Shown here in pieces: positions 34,686 to 43,727 of a stretch of 64,000 nt of DNA. The notes under the pieces are model-generated. The model had not been told where the DNA came from and did not search any database. It worked only from the letters and a program-made list of their open reading frames with translations. Both the position numbers and the translations under genes were made by a program. Positions within the stretch are counted from its first letter, which is position 1. The number at the start of each line of letters is the position of its first letter. The stretch covers positions 682,001-746,000 of the forward strand of contig NZ_CP053928.1 in NCBI RefSeq assembly GCF_014108865.1, given 5' to 3'. The DNA is from Nocardioides sp. WS12. GTDB taxonomy: Bacteria > Actinomycetota > Actinomycetes > Propionibacteriales > Nocardioidaceae.

Positions 34686-35297
34686 TCAGTGTCCCCGATC
34701 GGCCTGCGCGTCGAGGGCAAGGTTCAGTTCGAGCACGTTGACCCGCGCTTCACCGAGGAAGGCGAGCACCCGGCCGGCCGTGTTGTCTGCGACGAGGTTG
34801 CGCACGACCTTCTCGTCGAGGCCGCGGGCAGCGGCCACGCGCGTGACCTGCTGTTCGGCGTAGGCCGGCGAGATGTGCGGGTCGAGGCCGGACCCGCTGG
34901 CCAGGACCGCGTCGGGGGCGACGTCGGCCTCGGCGACGCCGTCGAACGACGCGACGTCCTTGATCCGTTGCCGGACCTCCGCGACGAACTCGGGGTTCGC
35001 TGGCGACAGGTTGGACGCGGAGCTGGCCAGGGCGTCGTACCCCTCGCCGGCGGCCGACGGGCGGGACTGGAAGTAGGCCTTGTCGCCGGCGAAGGACTGG
35101 CCGATCAACGTCGAGCCGATGACCTGGCCGTCGCGCTCGACGATCGAGCCGTCCGCTCGGCCGGGGACGACCGCCTGGGCGAAGCCGGTCAGCGCGAGCG
35201 GGTAGGCGAGGCCGAGCAGGACCGTCATCACGGCGAGGGCACGGGTTGCTGCGCCGAACTGGCTCAGCAGGCCGCGAAGGGAGGAAGTGGTGGACAT
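34686..35297 (-). CDS. kdpC: KdpC subunit of the K+-transporting ATPase
   Basis: A 203-residue subunit with one N-terminal helix (ATRALAVMTVLLGLAYPLALTGFAQ) and a periplasmic-side domain: GSTLIGQSFAGDKAYFQSRPSAAGEGYDAL in outline, SGLDPHISPAYAEQQVTRVA, and the C-terminal VNVLELNLALD. It stabilises the KdpFABC complex and raises ATP affinity. It begins 13 nt after kdpB. Confidence 0.95.
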   Translation of the reverse strand: MSTTSSLRGLLSQFGAATRALAVMTVLLGLAYPLALTGFAQAVVPGRADGSIVERDGQVIGSTLIGQSFAGDKAYFQSRPSAAGEGYDALASSASNLSPANPEFVAEVRQRIKDVASFDGVAEADVAPDAVLASGSGLDPHISPAYAEQQVTRVAAARGLDEKVVRNLVADNTAGRVLAFLGEARVNVLELNLALDAQADRGH

Positions 35298-35310
35298 GTC
35301 GTCGTCTCTT

Positions 35311-37410
35311 TCAGCCGATGCCGGGGATGGTGGACACCATCAGGTCAATGGCCTTGATGCCGATGAACGGAGCCACGACGCCACCGATGCCGTAGATGGC
35401 GAGGTTGCGGCGCAGCATCGATGCGGCGCTGGAGGGCCGGTAGCGCACCCCGCGCAGGGCCAGCGGAATCAGCGCCACGATGACCAGTGCGTTGAAGATG
35501 ACGGCGGAGAGAATGGCCGACTGGGGTGAGTCGAGCCGCATCACGTTGAGGGTGTCCAGACCGGCGTACACGCCGCCGAACATCGCGGGGATGATCGCGA
35601 AGTACTTCGCGACGTCGTTGGCGATCGAGAAGGTCGTCAGCGCCCCCCGGGTGATCAGGAGTTGCTTGCCGATCTCCACGATCTCAATGAGCTTCGTCGG
35701 GTTGGAGTCGAGGTCGACCATGTTGCCGGCCTCCTTGGCGCTGGAGGTGCCGGTGTTCATCGCGACACCGACGTCGGCCTGGGCCAGCGCAGGAGCGTCG
35801 TTGGTGCCGTCGCCGGTCATCGCGACGAGTCGCCCGCCCTCCTGCTCCCGTTTGATCAGCGCCATCTTCTCCTCGGGAGTGGCTTCGGCGAGGAAGTCAT
35901 CGACACCCGCCTCCTCCGCGATGGCGCGTGCAGTCAGCGGGTTGTCGCCGGTGATCATCACGGTCCGGATGCCCATCCGGCGCATCTCCTCGAACCGTTC
36001 GCGCATGCCCTCCTTGACCACGTCCTTGAGGTGAATGACCCCCAGGACCCGGGCCGGCTCGTCACGGCGCTGCTCGGCCACGACCAGCGGCGTACCACCG
36101 GCAGAGGCGATCGCATCGACGATGACCCCCACCTGGTCGCCGGCTTCGCCGTTGCGTTCGCGCACCCACGCCGTGACAGCGGAAGCTGCGCCCTTGCGGA
36201 TCTCGCGGTCGCCGAGGTCGACTCCGGACATCCGCGTCTGGGCGGAGAACGGGACGAAGTGGAGACCGGGCAGTTCGCCCTCCGAACGTTCCCGCAGACC
36301 GTGGGCCTGCTTGGCGAGCACGACCACCGAACGGCCTTCGGGGGTCTCGTCGGCGAGCGACGCGAGCTGCGCTGCATCAGCGAGTACGGCGGCCGCGATC
36401 CCGGCCACGGGCAGGAACTCCGCTGCCTGGCGGTTGCCCAGCGTGATCGTGCCGGTCTTGTCGAGCAGCAGCGTGTTCACGTCCCCGGCTGCCTCGACGG
36501 CGCGGCCGGACATGGCCAGCACGTTGTGCTGCACCAGGCGGTCCATCCCGGCGATGCCGATGGCGCTCAGCAGCGCTCCGATGGTCGTCGGGATCAAGCA
36601 GACGAGCAACGCCACGAGGACGATCAGGTCCTGGTCGGCGCCGGAGTAGATCGCCAGCGGCTTCAGGGTCACCGTCGCGGCCAGGAAGATGATGGTCAGG
36701 CTCGAGAGCAGGATGTTGAGGGCGATCTCGTTGGGGGTCTTCTGGCGACTCGCACCTTCGACGAGCGCGATCATCCGGTCGATGAAGCTTTCGCCGGGAT
36801 TGGTGGTGACCTGCACGACGATGCGATCGGACAGCACCTTGGTGCCGCCGGTCACCGAGCAACGGTCGCCCCCTGATTCGCGGATGACGGGCGCGGATTC
36901 GCCGGTGATGGCCGACTCGTCGACGCTGGCCACGCCTTCGATGACGTCGCCGTCGCCCGGGATGATCTGGCCCGCCTCGACGACCACACGGTCGCCGATG
37001 CGCAGGGCAGACGCCGACACGTCCTCGACCTGTCCCGCCGCCGTCAGCCGGCGAGCGGTCGTCTCCGTCTTTGCCTTGCGCAAGGTGGCGGCCTGGGCGC
37101 GACCGCGACCTTCGGCGACGGCCTCGGCGAGATTGGCGAACACGACGGTCAGCCACAGCCAGACGGTGATCGCCCAGTTGAAGACAGACGGATCGAGAAC
37201 GGCGTACGCCGTGCAGAGGACCGCGCCCACCTCGACGACGAACATCACCGGGGTGTGCACCATGACCCGCGGATCCAGTTTCCGGAGGGCTTCGGGCAGG
37301 GAAGTCACGAGGGTGCGGGGGTCGAGCAGGCCGCCGGCGACCCGGCGCGGTGGAGCCTGGGCGGGGCTCACTTCCGCGGCAGGGCTGGTGGGTTCGGTGG
37401 TGGTGGACAT
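35311..37410 (-). CDS. kdpB: KdpB ATPase subunit
   Basis: A 699-residue P-type ATPase that drives K+ import. Visible motifs are TGES (phosphatase loop, also the inhibitory Ser-phosphorylation site in E. coli), [10 protein letters not shown] (phosphorylated Asp), [17 protein letters not shown] (hinge) and [18 protein letters not shown] 37410 gives the usual length; an open frame continues upstream through kdpA in antisense-like low-complexity sequence and is not coding. It is 35 nt after the kdpA stop. Confidence 0.96.
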   Translation of the reverse strand: MSTTTEPTSPAAEVSPAQAPPRRVAGGLLDPRTLVTSLPEALRKLDPRVMVHTPVMFVVEVGAVLCTAYAVLDPSVFNWAITVWLWLTVVFANLAEAVAEGRGRAQAATLRKAKTETTARRLTAAGQVEDVSASALRIGDRVVVEAGQIIPGDGDVIEGVASVDESAITGESAPVIRESGGDRCSVTGGTKVLSDRIVVQVTTNPGESFIDRMIALVEGASRQKTPNEIALNILLSSLTIIFLAATVTLKPLAIYSGADQDLIVLVALLVCLIPTTIGALLSAIGIAGMDRLVQHNVLAMSGRAVEAAGDVNTLLLDKTGTITLGNRQAAEFLPVAGIAAAVLADAAQLASLADETPEGRSVVVLAKQAHGLRERSEGELPGLHFVPFSAQTRMSGVDLGDREIRKGAASAVTAWVRERNGEAGDQVGVIVDAIASAGGTPLVVAEQRRDEPARVLGVIHLKDVVKEGMRERFEEMRRMGIRTVMITGDNPLTARAIAEEAGVDDFLAEATPEEKMALIKREQEGGRLVAMTGDGTNDAPALAQADVGVAMNTGTSSAKEAGNMVDLDSNPTKLIEIVEIGKQLLITRGALTTFSIANDVAKYFAIIPAMFGGVYAGLDTLNVMRLDSPQSAILSAVIFNALVIVALIPLALRGVRYRPSSAASMLRRNLAIYGIGGVVAPFIGIKAIDLMVSTIPGIG

Positions 37411-37445
37411 CGGGTTCTCCGGTCGGGGATCAGGGGTACGGGTGC

Positions 37446-39104
37446 TCACAGGCCCTCCGCCAGCGGGCCGAGAGCGAGGGCGGGGAAGAAGGTCAGCCCG
37501 GCCACGATCAGCACGACCGTCGCGAGCATGCCGACGAACAGGGGGCCGTTGGTCGGCAGCGTGCCGTTGGTCCGCGGCACGGTGGCCTGCTTCGACAGGG
37601 CGCCGGCCAGGGCGAGGGTCAGGATGATCGGGATGAACCGACCGGCCAGCATCGCCAGGCCGATCGTGATGTTGAAGAACGGCGTGTTGGCCGACAGGCC
37701 GGCGAACGCGGAGCCGTTGTTGTTGGCTCCGGACATGTAGGCGTAGAGGACCTCGCTGAGGCCGTGCGGTCCGCCATTGAGGATCGATTCCCTCGGACCA
37801 TCGAGGGCCAGGGCGAGGCCGGTGAAGCCGAGCACCAGCAACGGCATGGTCAAGATGTTCAGTGCGACCAGCTTCATCTCGATCGCGCGCAACTTCTTGC
37901 CCAGCAGTTCGGGCGTCCGGCCCACCATCAGGCCCGCGATGAAGACCGTGAGGATCGCCATCACGAGGATGCCGTACAAGCCGGTGCCCACACCGCCGGG
38001 AGCAACCTCGCCGAGCCCCATGTTGAGGATCAGGAGGCCTCCGCCCACGGGGGAGAAGGATGAGTGGAAGGAGTTGACTGCGCCGGTGCTGGTGCCGGTG
38101 GTCGACACCGCGAACAAGCTGGAACCGGGGACGCCGAAGCGGGTCTCCTTGCCCTCCATCGCCGAGCCGGCGAGGTCGTAGGCAGCAGTCGGGTGGGCGG
38201 CCTCGATGGCCCACACGGCCGCCAGCATGACGACCCAGATCACGGCCATCGTTGCGAGGATCGCGTAGCCCTGGCGCAGGTCACCGACCATCTCGCCCAG
38301 GGTCCGGGTGAGGCAGACCGGGATCAGCAGCAGCAGGAAGATCTCGAACAGGTTGCTGATCGGGCCGGGATTCTCGAACGGGTGTGCCGAGTTGGCGTTG
38401 AAGAAGCCACCGCCGTTGGTGCCGAGTTCCTTGATCGCCTCCTGTGACGCGACGGGACCGCCGGGCAGGGTCTGGCTGCCGCCGGTCAGGGTCGTCGCGT
38501 CGACGCCGCCGGACAGGTTCTGGACGACGCCCAACAAGATGAGTGCCACGGCTGCCACGAGGGCGAGGGGCAGGAGGATCCGGATCACTCCCCGGGTCAG
38601 GTCGACCCAGAAGTTGCCCAGGCGTCCGGTGCGGGACCGGGCGAACCCGCGGATGAGTGCGATGGCGACACACAGTCCGACCGCTGCCGACAGGAAGTTC
38701 TGGACCGCCAGTCCGCCCATCTGGGTCAGGTGCCCCATCGCGGCCTCACCCGAATAGGCCTGCCAGTTGGTGTTCGTGACGAAGGAGACCGCCGTGTTGA
38801 ACGCCAGGTCGGGCGCCACGTCCGGGAAGCCCAGGGACCACGGGAGGCCTGACTGGAACCGTTGGAGGGCGTACAGCAGTACGACGCCGGCGAACGAGAA
38901 CGCGAGCAGGGCCAGGGCGTAGGTCTTCCAGGCCTGGTCGGCCCGTGGGTCCACGCCGACGAGGCGGTAGATCACCCGCTCCACCCGCAGGTCGCGTTCG
39001 GTGGTGAACACGTGGGCCATGTAGCTGCCCAGCGGGCGGTAACACAGCGCGAGCGCAGCGATCAGCGCGCCGACCTGCAACAGGCCGGCAAGGGTGTCGT
39101 TCAT
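37446..39104 (-). CDS. kdpA: KdpA K+ channel subunit
   Basis: A 552-residue membrane protein of the superfamily of K+ transporters with four pore-loop repeats. Conserved signatures are [16 protein letters not shown] (first pore), [20 protein letters not shown] (second pore), and [16 protein letters not shown] (a later pore). It selects K+ in KdpFABC. It begins 2 nt after the kdpF stop. Confidence 0.96.
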   Translation of the reverse strand: MNDTLAGLLQVGALIAALALCYRPLGSYMAHVFTTERDLRVERVIYRLVGVDPRADQAWKTYALALLAFSFAGVVLLYALQRFQSGLPWSLGFPDVAPDLAFNTAVSFVTNTNWQAYSGEAAMGHLTQMGGLAVQNFLSAAVGLCVAIALIRGFARSRTGRLGNFWVDLTRGVIRILLPLALVAAVALILLGVVQNLSGGVDATTLTGGSQTLPGGPVASQEAIKELGTNGGGFFNANSAHPFENPGPISNLFEIFLLLLIPVCLTRTLGEMVGDLRQGYAILATMAVIWVVMLAAVWAIEAAHPTAAYDLAGSAMEGKETRFGVPGSSLFAVSTTGTSTGAVNSFHSSFSPVGGGLLILNMGLGEVAPGGVGTGLYGILVMAILTVFIAGLMVGRTPELLGKKLRAIEMKLVALNILTMPLLVLGFTGLALALDGPRESILNGGPHGLSEVLYAYMSGANNNGSAFAGLSANTPFFNITIGLAMLAGRFIPIILTLALAGALSKQATVPRTNGTLPTNGPLFVGMLATVVLIVAGLTFFPALALGPLAEGL

Positions 39105-39106
39105 TT

Positions 39107-39196
39107 CTAGAAACGCTCCGGGAAGACGAGGGTGGCCACGAGGTAGCCGAGGAGGAGGGCGCTGATGACCAGCGCGATGACGTTGTCGATGCTCAT
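39107..39196 (-). CDS. kdpF: KdpF small subunit
   Basis: A 29-residue single-helix protein, MSIDNVIALVISALLLGYLV followed by ATLVFPERF, matching KdpF in size and in its single hydrophobic helix ending in FPERF. KdpF stabilises the KdpABC complex in the membrane. It sits 2 nt before kdpA and 10 nt after the upstream mini-protein gene. Too short for most gene callers. Confidence 0.93.
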   Translation of the reverse strand: MSIDNVIALVISALLLGYLVATLVFPERF

Positions 39197-39206
39197 GCGG
39201 TTCGGC

Positions 39207-39290
39207 TCACCATCGGTCGAGGGCCATCAGAATCAGGAAGGCTGCGACGAAGAACGCGACAACCAGGGACAGGAAGAGGACGTCGCTCAC
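39207..39290 (-). CDS. 27-residue single-helix membrane protein in the kdp operon
   Basis: GTG-started ORF encoding MSDVLFLSLVVAFFVAAFLI plus LMALDRW. A good SD (GGAGG, 5 nt spacing) precedes it and its GTG overlaps the stop of the upstream membrane protein (GTGA), so it is translationally coupled. It resembles KdpF in size and topology but is a separate gene directly before kdpF. A second small regulatory or stabilising subunit of Kdp is the natural inference. Confidence 0.72.
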   Translation of the reverse strand: MSDVLFLSLVVAFFVAAFLILMALDRW

Positions 39291-39637
39291 GGCTGCCTCC
39301 GCAGGACCGAGGTCGCGAGACAGGCCAGGACGAAGACCGCGAGGAGCCAGAGGTCGGGCTGCGTGAGCCGCAACTGGCCGTAGTCGTGGAGGGCGAAGCC
39401 TTCGGCGAAGGCCCACCCCGCGATGCCGATGCCGCAGGCCGAGGGCCGATTCAGTACGGCGCTGAGGCTCATCGCAACCCCGGCCAACGCCAGCACGCCG
39501 AGGGCGGCGGGAGGATGGACGGCGCTGACGACGCCGACAGCGGCGAAGAGCGCGAATCCGGCGAGGCCGAACCGGACGGCCGGCTCGTCGATCACCCGCG
39601 GTTCGTCGTACCGGTGCAGGGTCTGGACGGATGTCAT
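39287..39637 (-). CDS. First gene of the kdp operon: small multi-pass membrane protein
   Basis: A 116-residue protein with about four helices (FGLAGFALFAAVGVVSAV, AALGVLALAGVAMSLSAVL, CGIGIAGWAFAEGFAL, WLLAVFVLACLATSVL) and a short charged N-terminus. The last part (FALHDYGQLRLTQPDLWLLAVFV) looks like the DUF4118 helices of KdpD (VHTLTIGDTNNALALFVYV), so it may be a stand-alone K+-sensing or accessory module; this likeness is by eye. ATG 39637 is the first start after the phased-box promoter region. Confidence 0.68.
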   Translation of the reverse strand: MTSVQTLHRYDEPRVIDEPAVRFGLAGFALFAAVGVVSAVHPPAALGVLALAGVAMSLSAVLNRPSACGIGIAGWAFAEGFALHDYGQLRLTQPDLWLLAVFVLACLATSVLRRQP

Positions 39638-39678
39638 GGCACCGAGTCTTCGCCGGTTCCGGGCCTCCGGCGCCGGTC

Positions 39679-39756
39679 CTAACGCCCCGCTAACGTCGTC
39701 CTGACAGGGCCTAACACTCCTGTGACCCCGCTCGCACCCCGTTAGGAAGTTGTTAG
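39679..39756. promoter_or_regulatory. Two arrays of phased GTTAG boxes between kdp and the KimA-like gene (putative KdpE sites)
   Basis: Array A (read on minus, toward kdp): CTAAC on plus at 39679, 39690 and 39711 with a CTGAC at 39701, i.e. steps of 11, 11 and 10 bp. Array B (read on plus, toward the permease): GTTAG at 39741 and 39752, 11 bp apart. Direct repeats at one helical turn are the usual form of OmpR-family binding sites. The orientation of each array faces the gene it would control. KdpE binding is inferred. Confidence 0.72.
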
Positions 39757-39798
39757 GAGCGGTCGGATGGGGTCCGGTGGGCCGGTTCACTCACTGTC

Positions 39799-41667
39799 GT
39801 GAGCACCACCACTGAGGTAGAACCGGATACACACACCCGCCCGTGGTGGCAGGTGATGTGCCTGACCGGCGTCGACTACTTCTCCACCCTCGGCTACCAG
39901 CCCGGTATCGCGTTCCTCGCGGCCGGACTGCTCAGCCCGGTGGCGACGGTGATCCTGGTGCTGCTCACCCTGTTCGGCGCACTGCCGGTCTACCGCCGCG
40001 TCGCGCAGGAGAGCCCGCACGGACAGGGCTCGATCGCGATGCTGGAGCGCCTGTTGCCGCGTTGGCGCGGCAAGATCTTCGTGCTCGTCCTGCTCGGGTT
40101 CGCGATGACGGACTTCATCATCACCATCACGCTGTCCGCCGCCGATGCGAGCGCGCACGTCGTCGAGAACCCGCACGTCCCCGACTTCCTGCACGGTCAG
40201 GAACTGTGGATCACGCTCGGCCTGATCGCCTTGCTGGGTGGGGTGTTCCTGCGTGGCTTCAAGGAGGCCGTGGGTGTCGCGGTCGTCCTGGTCGTCACGT
40301 ACCTGCTGCTCAATGCCGTCGTCATCGGCGTCAGCGCCGTGCACGTGATCCAGAACGGCCACGTCGTCACCGACTGGTCCACCTCGCTCACCGCGGAGCA
40401 CGGCAACATCGCGCTCATGATCGCGGTGTCGTTGACGCTGTTCCCGAAGCTGGCGCTCGGCCTGTCCGGCTTCGAGACGGGCGTCGCCGTGATGGGCCAC
40501 GTCAAGGGCGCCCCGGACGACGACCTGCTCCGGCCCGAAGTGCGGATTCGCAACACGAAGAGGTTGCTGACCGCAGCGGCGCTGATCATGAGCGTCTACC
40601 TGATCGCGTCCAGCCTGGTCACGACCCTGCTCATCCCCACCGAGGCCTTCGAGGACGGCGGCGAGGCCAACGGCCGCGCTCTGGCCTACCTCGGCCACGA
40701 GTACCTCGGCGACGTCTTCGGCAGTGTGTACGACGTCTCGACCATCCTGATCCTCTGGTTCGCCGGCGCCTCGGCGATGGCCGCCATGCTCGCCCTGATC
40801 CCGCGCTACCTGCCGCGCTACGGCATGGCGCCGGAGTGGGCCGGCGCCGTCAAGCCGCTGGTCTGCGTGCTCACCGCCACCGCATTCCTGATCACCTGGA
40901 TCTTCGACGCCGACGTCGACGCGCAGGGCGGCGCCTACGCAACGGGTGTCCTGGTGCTGATCACCTCGGCGAGCGTCGCGGTGGCGCTGGCCGCACGCAA
41001 GGCACGCCAGCGCGGCTGGACGATCGGCTTCACCCTGATCGCGATGGTCTTCATCTACACCACCGTCGACAACATCTACGAGCGTCCCGACGGCGTGAAG
41101 ATCGGTGGCTGCTTCATCGCCGCGATCATCGCGGTGTCCCTGCTCTCGCGGCTCACGCGTTCGCTGGAGCTCCGCACCACCGAGATCGAGTACGACGCCA
41201 AGGCCGACGCGTTCATTCGCGACTGCGCCCGCCGTACCCTCCGCCTGGTTGCCCATGACCCGGAGCACCACGACGCCAGCGCCTATCGCGCCAAGGTGCG
41301 CCAGATCGTCGATTCACACGCCCTGCAGAACGGCGGGGACCTGATCTTCGTGGAGGTCGTGGTCGAGGACTACTCCGACTTCGAGAGCCGGATCGAGGTC
41401 GAGGGCTCCGTCGTGCACGGCGAGTTCCGGGTGCTGCGGGTGCACGCGGCGACCATCCCGAACGCACTCGCCGCGCTGCTGCTCGACCTGCGCGACAAGT
41501 CGGGGGTCCGACCGCACATGTACTTCGAGTGGACCGAGGGCAGCCCGATCGCCCAGATGGCGCGGTTCCTGTTGTTCGGAACGGGCGAGGTCGCACCGCT
41601 GACGCGCGAGGTGGTCCGGCGGGCCGAGAAGAATCCGAAGAAGCGCCCGCACGTGCACGCCGGATGA
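39799..41667 (+). CDS. KimA-like potassium permease (APC superfamily)
   Basis: A 622-residue transporter with about twelve helices and a 160-residue cytosolic C-terminal domain. The N-terminal [21 protein letters not shown] closely resembles the opening helix of KimA-type high-affinity K+/H+ symporters, as do [13 protein letters not shown] and [19 protein letters not shown]. The C-terminal soluble part has [17 protein letters not shown] and [15 protein letters not shown] 39799 is used. Facing kdp across shared phased boxes, it is probably a K+ importer induced with Kdp. No c-di-AMP riboswitch was seen. Confidence 0.85.
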   Translation: MSTTTEVEPDTHTRPWWQVMCLTGVDYFSTLGYQPGIAFLAAGLLSPVATVILVLLTLFGALPVYRRVAQESPHGQGSIAMLERLLPRWRGKIFVLVLLGFAMTDFIITITLSAADASAHVVENPHVPDFLHGQELWITLGLIALLGGVFLRGFKEAVGVAVVLVVTYLLLNAVVIGVSAVHVIQNGHVVTDWSTSLTAEHGNIALMIAVSLTLFPKLALGLSGFETGVAVMGHVKGAPDDDLLRPEVRIRNTKRLLTAAALIMSVYLIASSLVTTLLIPTEAFEDGGEANGRALAYLGHEYLGDVFGSVYDVSTILILWFAGASAMAAMLALIPRYLPRYGMAPEWAGAVKPLVCVLTATAFLITWIFDADVDAQGGAYATGVLVLITSASVAVALAARKARQRGWTIGFTLIAMVFIYTTVDNIYERPDGVKIGGCFIAAIIAVSLLSRLTRSLELRTTEIEYDAKADAFIRDCARRTLRLVAHDPEHHDASAYRAKVRQIVDSHALQNGGDLIFVEVVVEDYSDFESRIEVEGSVVHGEFRVLRVHAATIPNALAALLLDLRDKSGVRPHMYFEWTEGSPIAQMARFLLFGTGEVAPLTREVVRRAEKNPKKRPHVHAG

Positions 41668-41737
41668 TGTTCTCGAGACCCGCGTTACTCGCCAGTCACC
41701 CCTACCGCTTGTCGGCGGCCCGTTCTAGCGTCGAGCC

Positions 41738-42328
41738 ATGACGGCTTCCTTCACGCTCGACATCGACGTCGCACGTCCCGAGCCACCGCTGGCGGGTGAC
41801 GAGACGGCCACCCTGCTCGGCTCGCTCGAGCGGCAGCGCCTCACCTTCGCGTGGAAGTGCGGCGACCTGGACGACGAAGAGCTCGGGCTCGCCTTCGGCA
41901 GGTCGACGATGACCCTCGGTGGGCTCCTCAAGCACCTCGCGCTGGTCGAGGACGAGGTGTTCACCCGGGCGTTGCTGGGCCGGCCGTTGCCGGCGCCGTG
42001 GGACGGCGTCGACTGGGAGCGTGACTCCGACTGGGAGTGGCGGACCGCGGCCGAGGACGATGCCGCGACGCTCTACGCCCTGTGGCAGAGCTCCGTGCGC
42101 CGGTCCCGCGTCGCGGTCGCCAAGGCGATGCGCAGCGACGGGCTCGACCACCCTGCCGACGCGTTCGTGCACGGCGGCCACCCCAGCCTGCGCCGTCTCG
42201 TCGTCGACATGATCGAGGAGTACGCCCGCCACGTGGGCCACGCCGACCTCCTGCGCGAGTCGATCGACGGCCTCACCGGTGAGGATCCGCCCGGCGAGGT
42301 CGCGACCTACCCGCGGCTGGACGCCTGA
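41738..42328 (+). CDS. DinB/DUF664 family protein
   Basis: A 196-residue four-helix-bundle protein of the DinB/DUF664 group, which includes metal-dependent mycothiol transferases. Metal-binding His candidates are in GGLLKHLALVEDEVF and EEYARHVGHADLLRESIDG, the latter a family hallmark. The ATG lies 6 nt after TAGCGT, a leaderless start. The next gene starts 1 nt after its stop. Confidence 0.85.
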   Translation: MTASFTLDIDVARPEPPLAGDETATLLGSLERQRLTFAWKCGDLDDEELGLAFGRSTMTLGGLLKHLALVEDEVFTRALLGRPLPAPWDGVDWERDSDWEWRTAAEDDAATLYALWQSSVRRSRVAVAKAMRSDGLDHPADAFVHGGHPSLRRLVVDMIEEYARHVGHADLLRESIDGLTGEDPPGEVATYPRLDA

Positions 42329-42329
42329 G

Positions 42330-42647
42330 GTGGCACACGCGTACGAGCGCCTCACGGCCGACGAGTTCGTTGCCGCCGACGGGGTCGAGGATTGGCGGGT
42401 CGAGGGCGTCGAGGTCCGGGCGGTCTTCGCCACCGGAAGCTTCGTCAAGGGACTGGCCCTGGTCAACGAGATCGGTCGGCTGGCCGAGGAGGTCAACCAC
42501 CACCCGGACCTGACCCTCACCTATCCGAAGGTCGGCGTCAGCCTGACGACCCACGACACCGGCACGCTCACCACGGCCGACCGCGACCTCGCCCAGGCGA
42601 TCTCGGCTGCGGCGCGCGGTCTCGGTGTCGAGGCCGGCAGCAACTGA
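42330..42647 (+). CDS. 4a-hydroxytetrahydrobiopterin dehydratase (PCD/DCoH family)
   Basis: A 105-residue protein that dehydrates pterin-4a-carbinolamine. The family active site is EEVNHHPDLTLTYPKVGVSL followed by TTHDTGTLTTADRDLAQ; the two adjacent His and the downstream His are the catalytic set. GTG 42330 is chosen because it follows the DinB stop by 1 nt and gives the usual length. No aromatic-amino-acid hydroxylase is near, so the physiological partner is unknown. Confidence 0.88.
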   Translation: MAHAYERLTADEFVAADGVEDWRVEGVEVRAVFATGSFVKGLALVNEIGRLAEEVNHHPDLTLTYPKVGVSLTTHDTGTLTTADRDLAQAISAAARGLGVEAGSN

Positions 42648-42742
42648 GGGTTGTGGCGAAGAACGCGCTGACCGGAAGGCCCGTTCGGGCCTCAACCTGT
42701 GTCACCGTGTAGGAGAATCATCAACGCCGATGGGGGTATTGG

Positions 42743-42761
42743 CCCCCTCTGCCAGAGGGGG
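42743..42761 (+). terminator. Perfect 8-bp hairpin upstream of the gene at 42769
   Basis: CCCCCTCT-GCC-AGAGGGGG, 96 nt after the dehydratase stop. It may end that transcript. The right arm doubles as the purine-rich ribosome site of the next gene, so folding could hide it; which role applies cannot be told. Confidence 0.5.
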
Positions 42762-42768
42762 TGGTGTG

Positions 42769-43425
42769 GTGGTCGACGGACTCATGGGGATGGCCGACGT
42801 GCCCGCTCCGGTGCTGTACGACGAAGGTCCGGCGTCGTACCAGCTTTTTGGTGTGAACTGGGTCCACCGGGTGCTTCACCTCGATCGCATCCTCGCGACG
42901 GTCGACCAGGTGCTGGGTGATCAACTCGCCCTCGGCCCGATCGGCGCCGGTCCGGGGCGCGCCTTCGCGAGCATCAGCTTCGTCGGGACCTTCCACCCGA
43001 CCACGGGTCACCAGATCCCTGCCGAGTTGCTGACCTACGCGATCAACCTGCCGATCAGCGTGGTGTTCGACCTCGACCTGCCGATGGACCGGCTGACCTT
43101 CAACGGCGAGGTCATCATTCCGCTGGTGATGGTGGTCCACACCGAGGAGCCGCTGCGGCTGCGCCTCGAGATCCGGACGCCGACCGAGGAGCAGATCCAG
43201 CTCCAGCTCCACACCGACACCCGGCGGGGGACAGTGATCCGCAAGGTGGCCGGCATCGACGGCGAGCTGCGGCGCTTCGTGCTGAAGGTGATCGACACCG
43301 AGCTCAACAAGCCCTACGTGCAGAAGGCGATGAACCTCGACATGGAGGAACTGATCGCCGAGGCGTGGCCTGCGCTCACGCAGCAGTTCCTGCCGCGGGG
43401 ACCCGAGGACCGCCGGAGCGGCTGA
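42769..43425 (+). CDS. Conserved hypothetical protein, possible lipid-binding beta-rich fold
   Basis: A protein of about 218 residues that I do not recognise. It is rich in amphipathic strands (FNGEVIIPLVMVVHTEEPLR, then LRLEIRTPTEEQIQLQLHTD) and ends in a helical part (ELNKPYVQKAMNLDMEELIA). There is no signal peptide. The layout recalls tubular lipid-binding proteins, but this is only an impression. GTG 42769 has AGAGGGGG 7 nt upstream; ATG 42784 and ATG 42730 in the same frame are alternatives. Confidence 0.6.
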   Translation: MVDGLMGMADVPAPVLYDEGPASYQLFGVNWVHRVLHLDRILATVDQVLGDQLALGPIGAGPGRAFASISFVGTFHPTTGHQIPAELLTYAINLPISVVFDLDLPMDRLTFNGEVIIPLVMVVHTEEPLRLRLEIRTPTEEQIQLQLHTDTRRGTVIRKVAGIDGELRRFVLKVIDTELNKPYVQKAMNLDMEELIAEAWPALTQQFLPRGPEDRRSG

Positions 43426-43582
43426 CCGCGCGGGCGGCGTGCGCCGCCCGAGGAGCGGTCGCACGACGGGCGGGCGCGCTGATCGCGTCACGGAGGCCAC
43501 CAACCGTCATGGCGATCAGCGGGATCCACACCGGGATCAACATGAACGCGTAGATCGGCAGCAGCTGCAGCAGGTCACTCAT
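43376..43582 (-). CDS. Small membrane protein overlapping the convergent gene
   Basis: A 68-residue protein with one helix (LLQLLPIYAFMLIPVWIPLI) and a basic, Ala/Arg-rich tail. ATG 43582 has CGGAG 7 nt upstream. Its last 50 bp overlap the convergent gene ending at 43425. Unrecognised; the clear SD and helix support it, the biased tail argues for caution. Confidence 0.5.
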   Translation of the reverse strand: MSDLLQLLPIYAFMLIPVWIPLIAMTVGGLRDAISAPARRATAPRAAHAARAVSRSGGPRVPAAGTAA

Positions 43583-43635
43583 GGTCGGCTCCGTGGGATC
43601 GCGGGTGAACTTCTCGATGCCACGAGTCTCGTTCG

Positions 43636-43662
43636 CGCGCGCCGCCACGTCGTCGGCGCGCG
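43636..43662 (-). terminator. 9-bp GC hairpin after the pucR gene
   Basis: CGCGCGCCG and CGGCGCGCG arms with a 9-nt loop lie 66 nt after the PucR stop (minus strand) and before the small membrane gene. Position fits a terminator of the pucR transcript; there is no T run. Confidence 0.5.
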
Positions 43663-43727
43663 ATGCTGAAGTCCGGACGCCGAATTGGACCCGGGATACA
43701 AACGCCGCCGGCGGGTCGTGAACCCGG

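Noticed and set aside
37411..38214. Upstream extension of the kdpB reading frame over kdpA
   Set aside because: It overlaps conserved kdpA coding sequence and translates to Arg/Pro-rich sequence; ATG 37410 gives the normal KdpB length.
39638..39798. Possible c-di-AMP riboswitch before the KimA-like gene, as in Bacillus
   Set aside because: The 160-bp gap is too short and shows no ydaO-type conserved segments; phased direct repeats explain it better.
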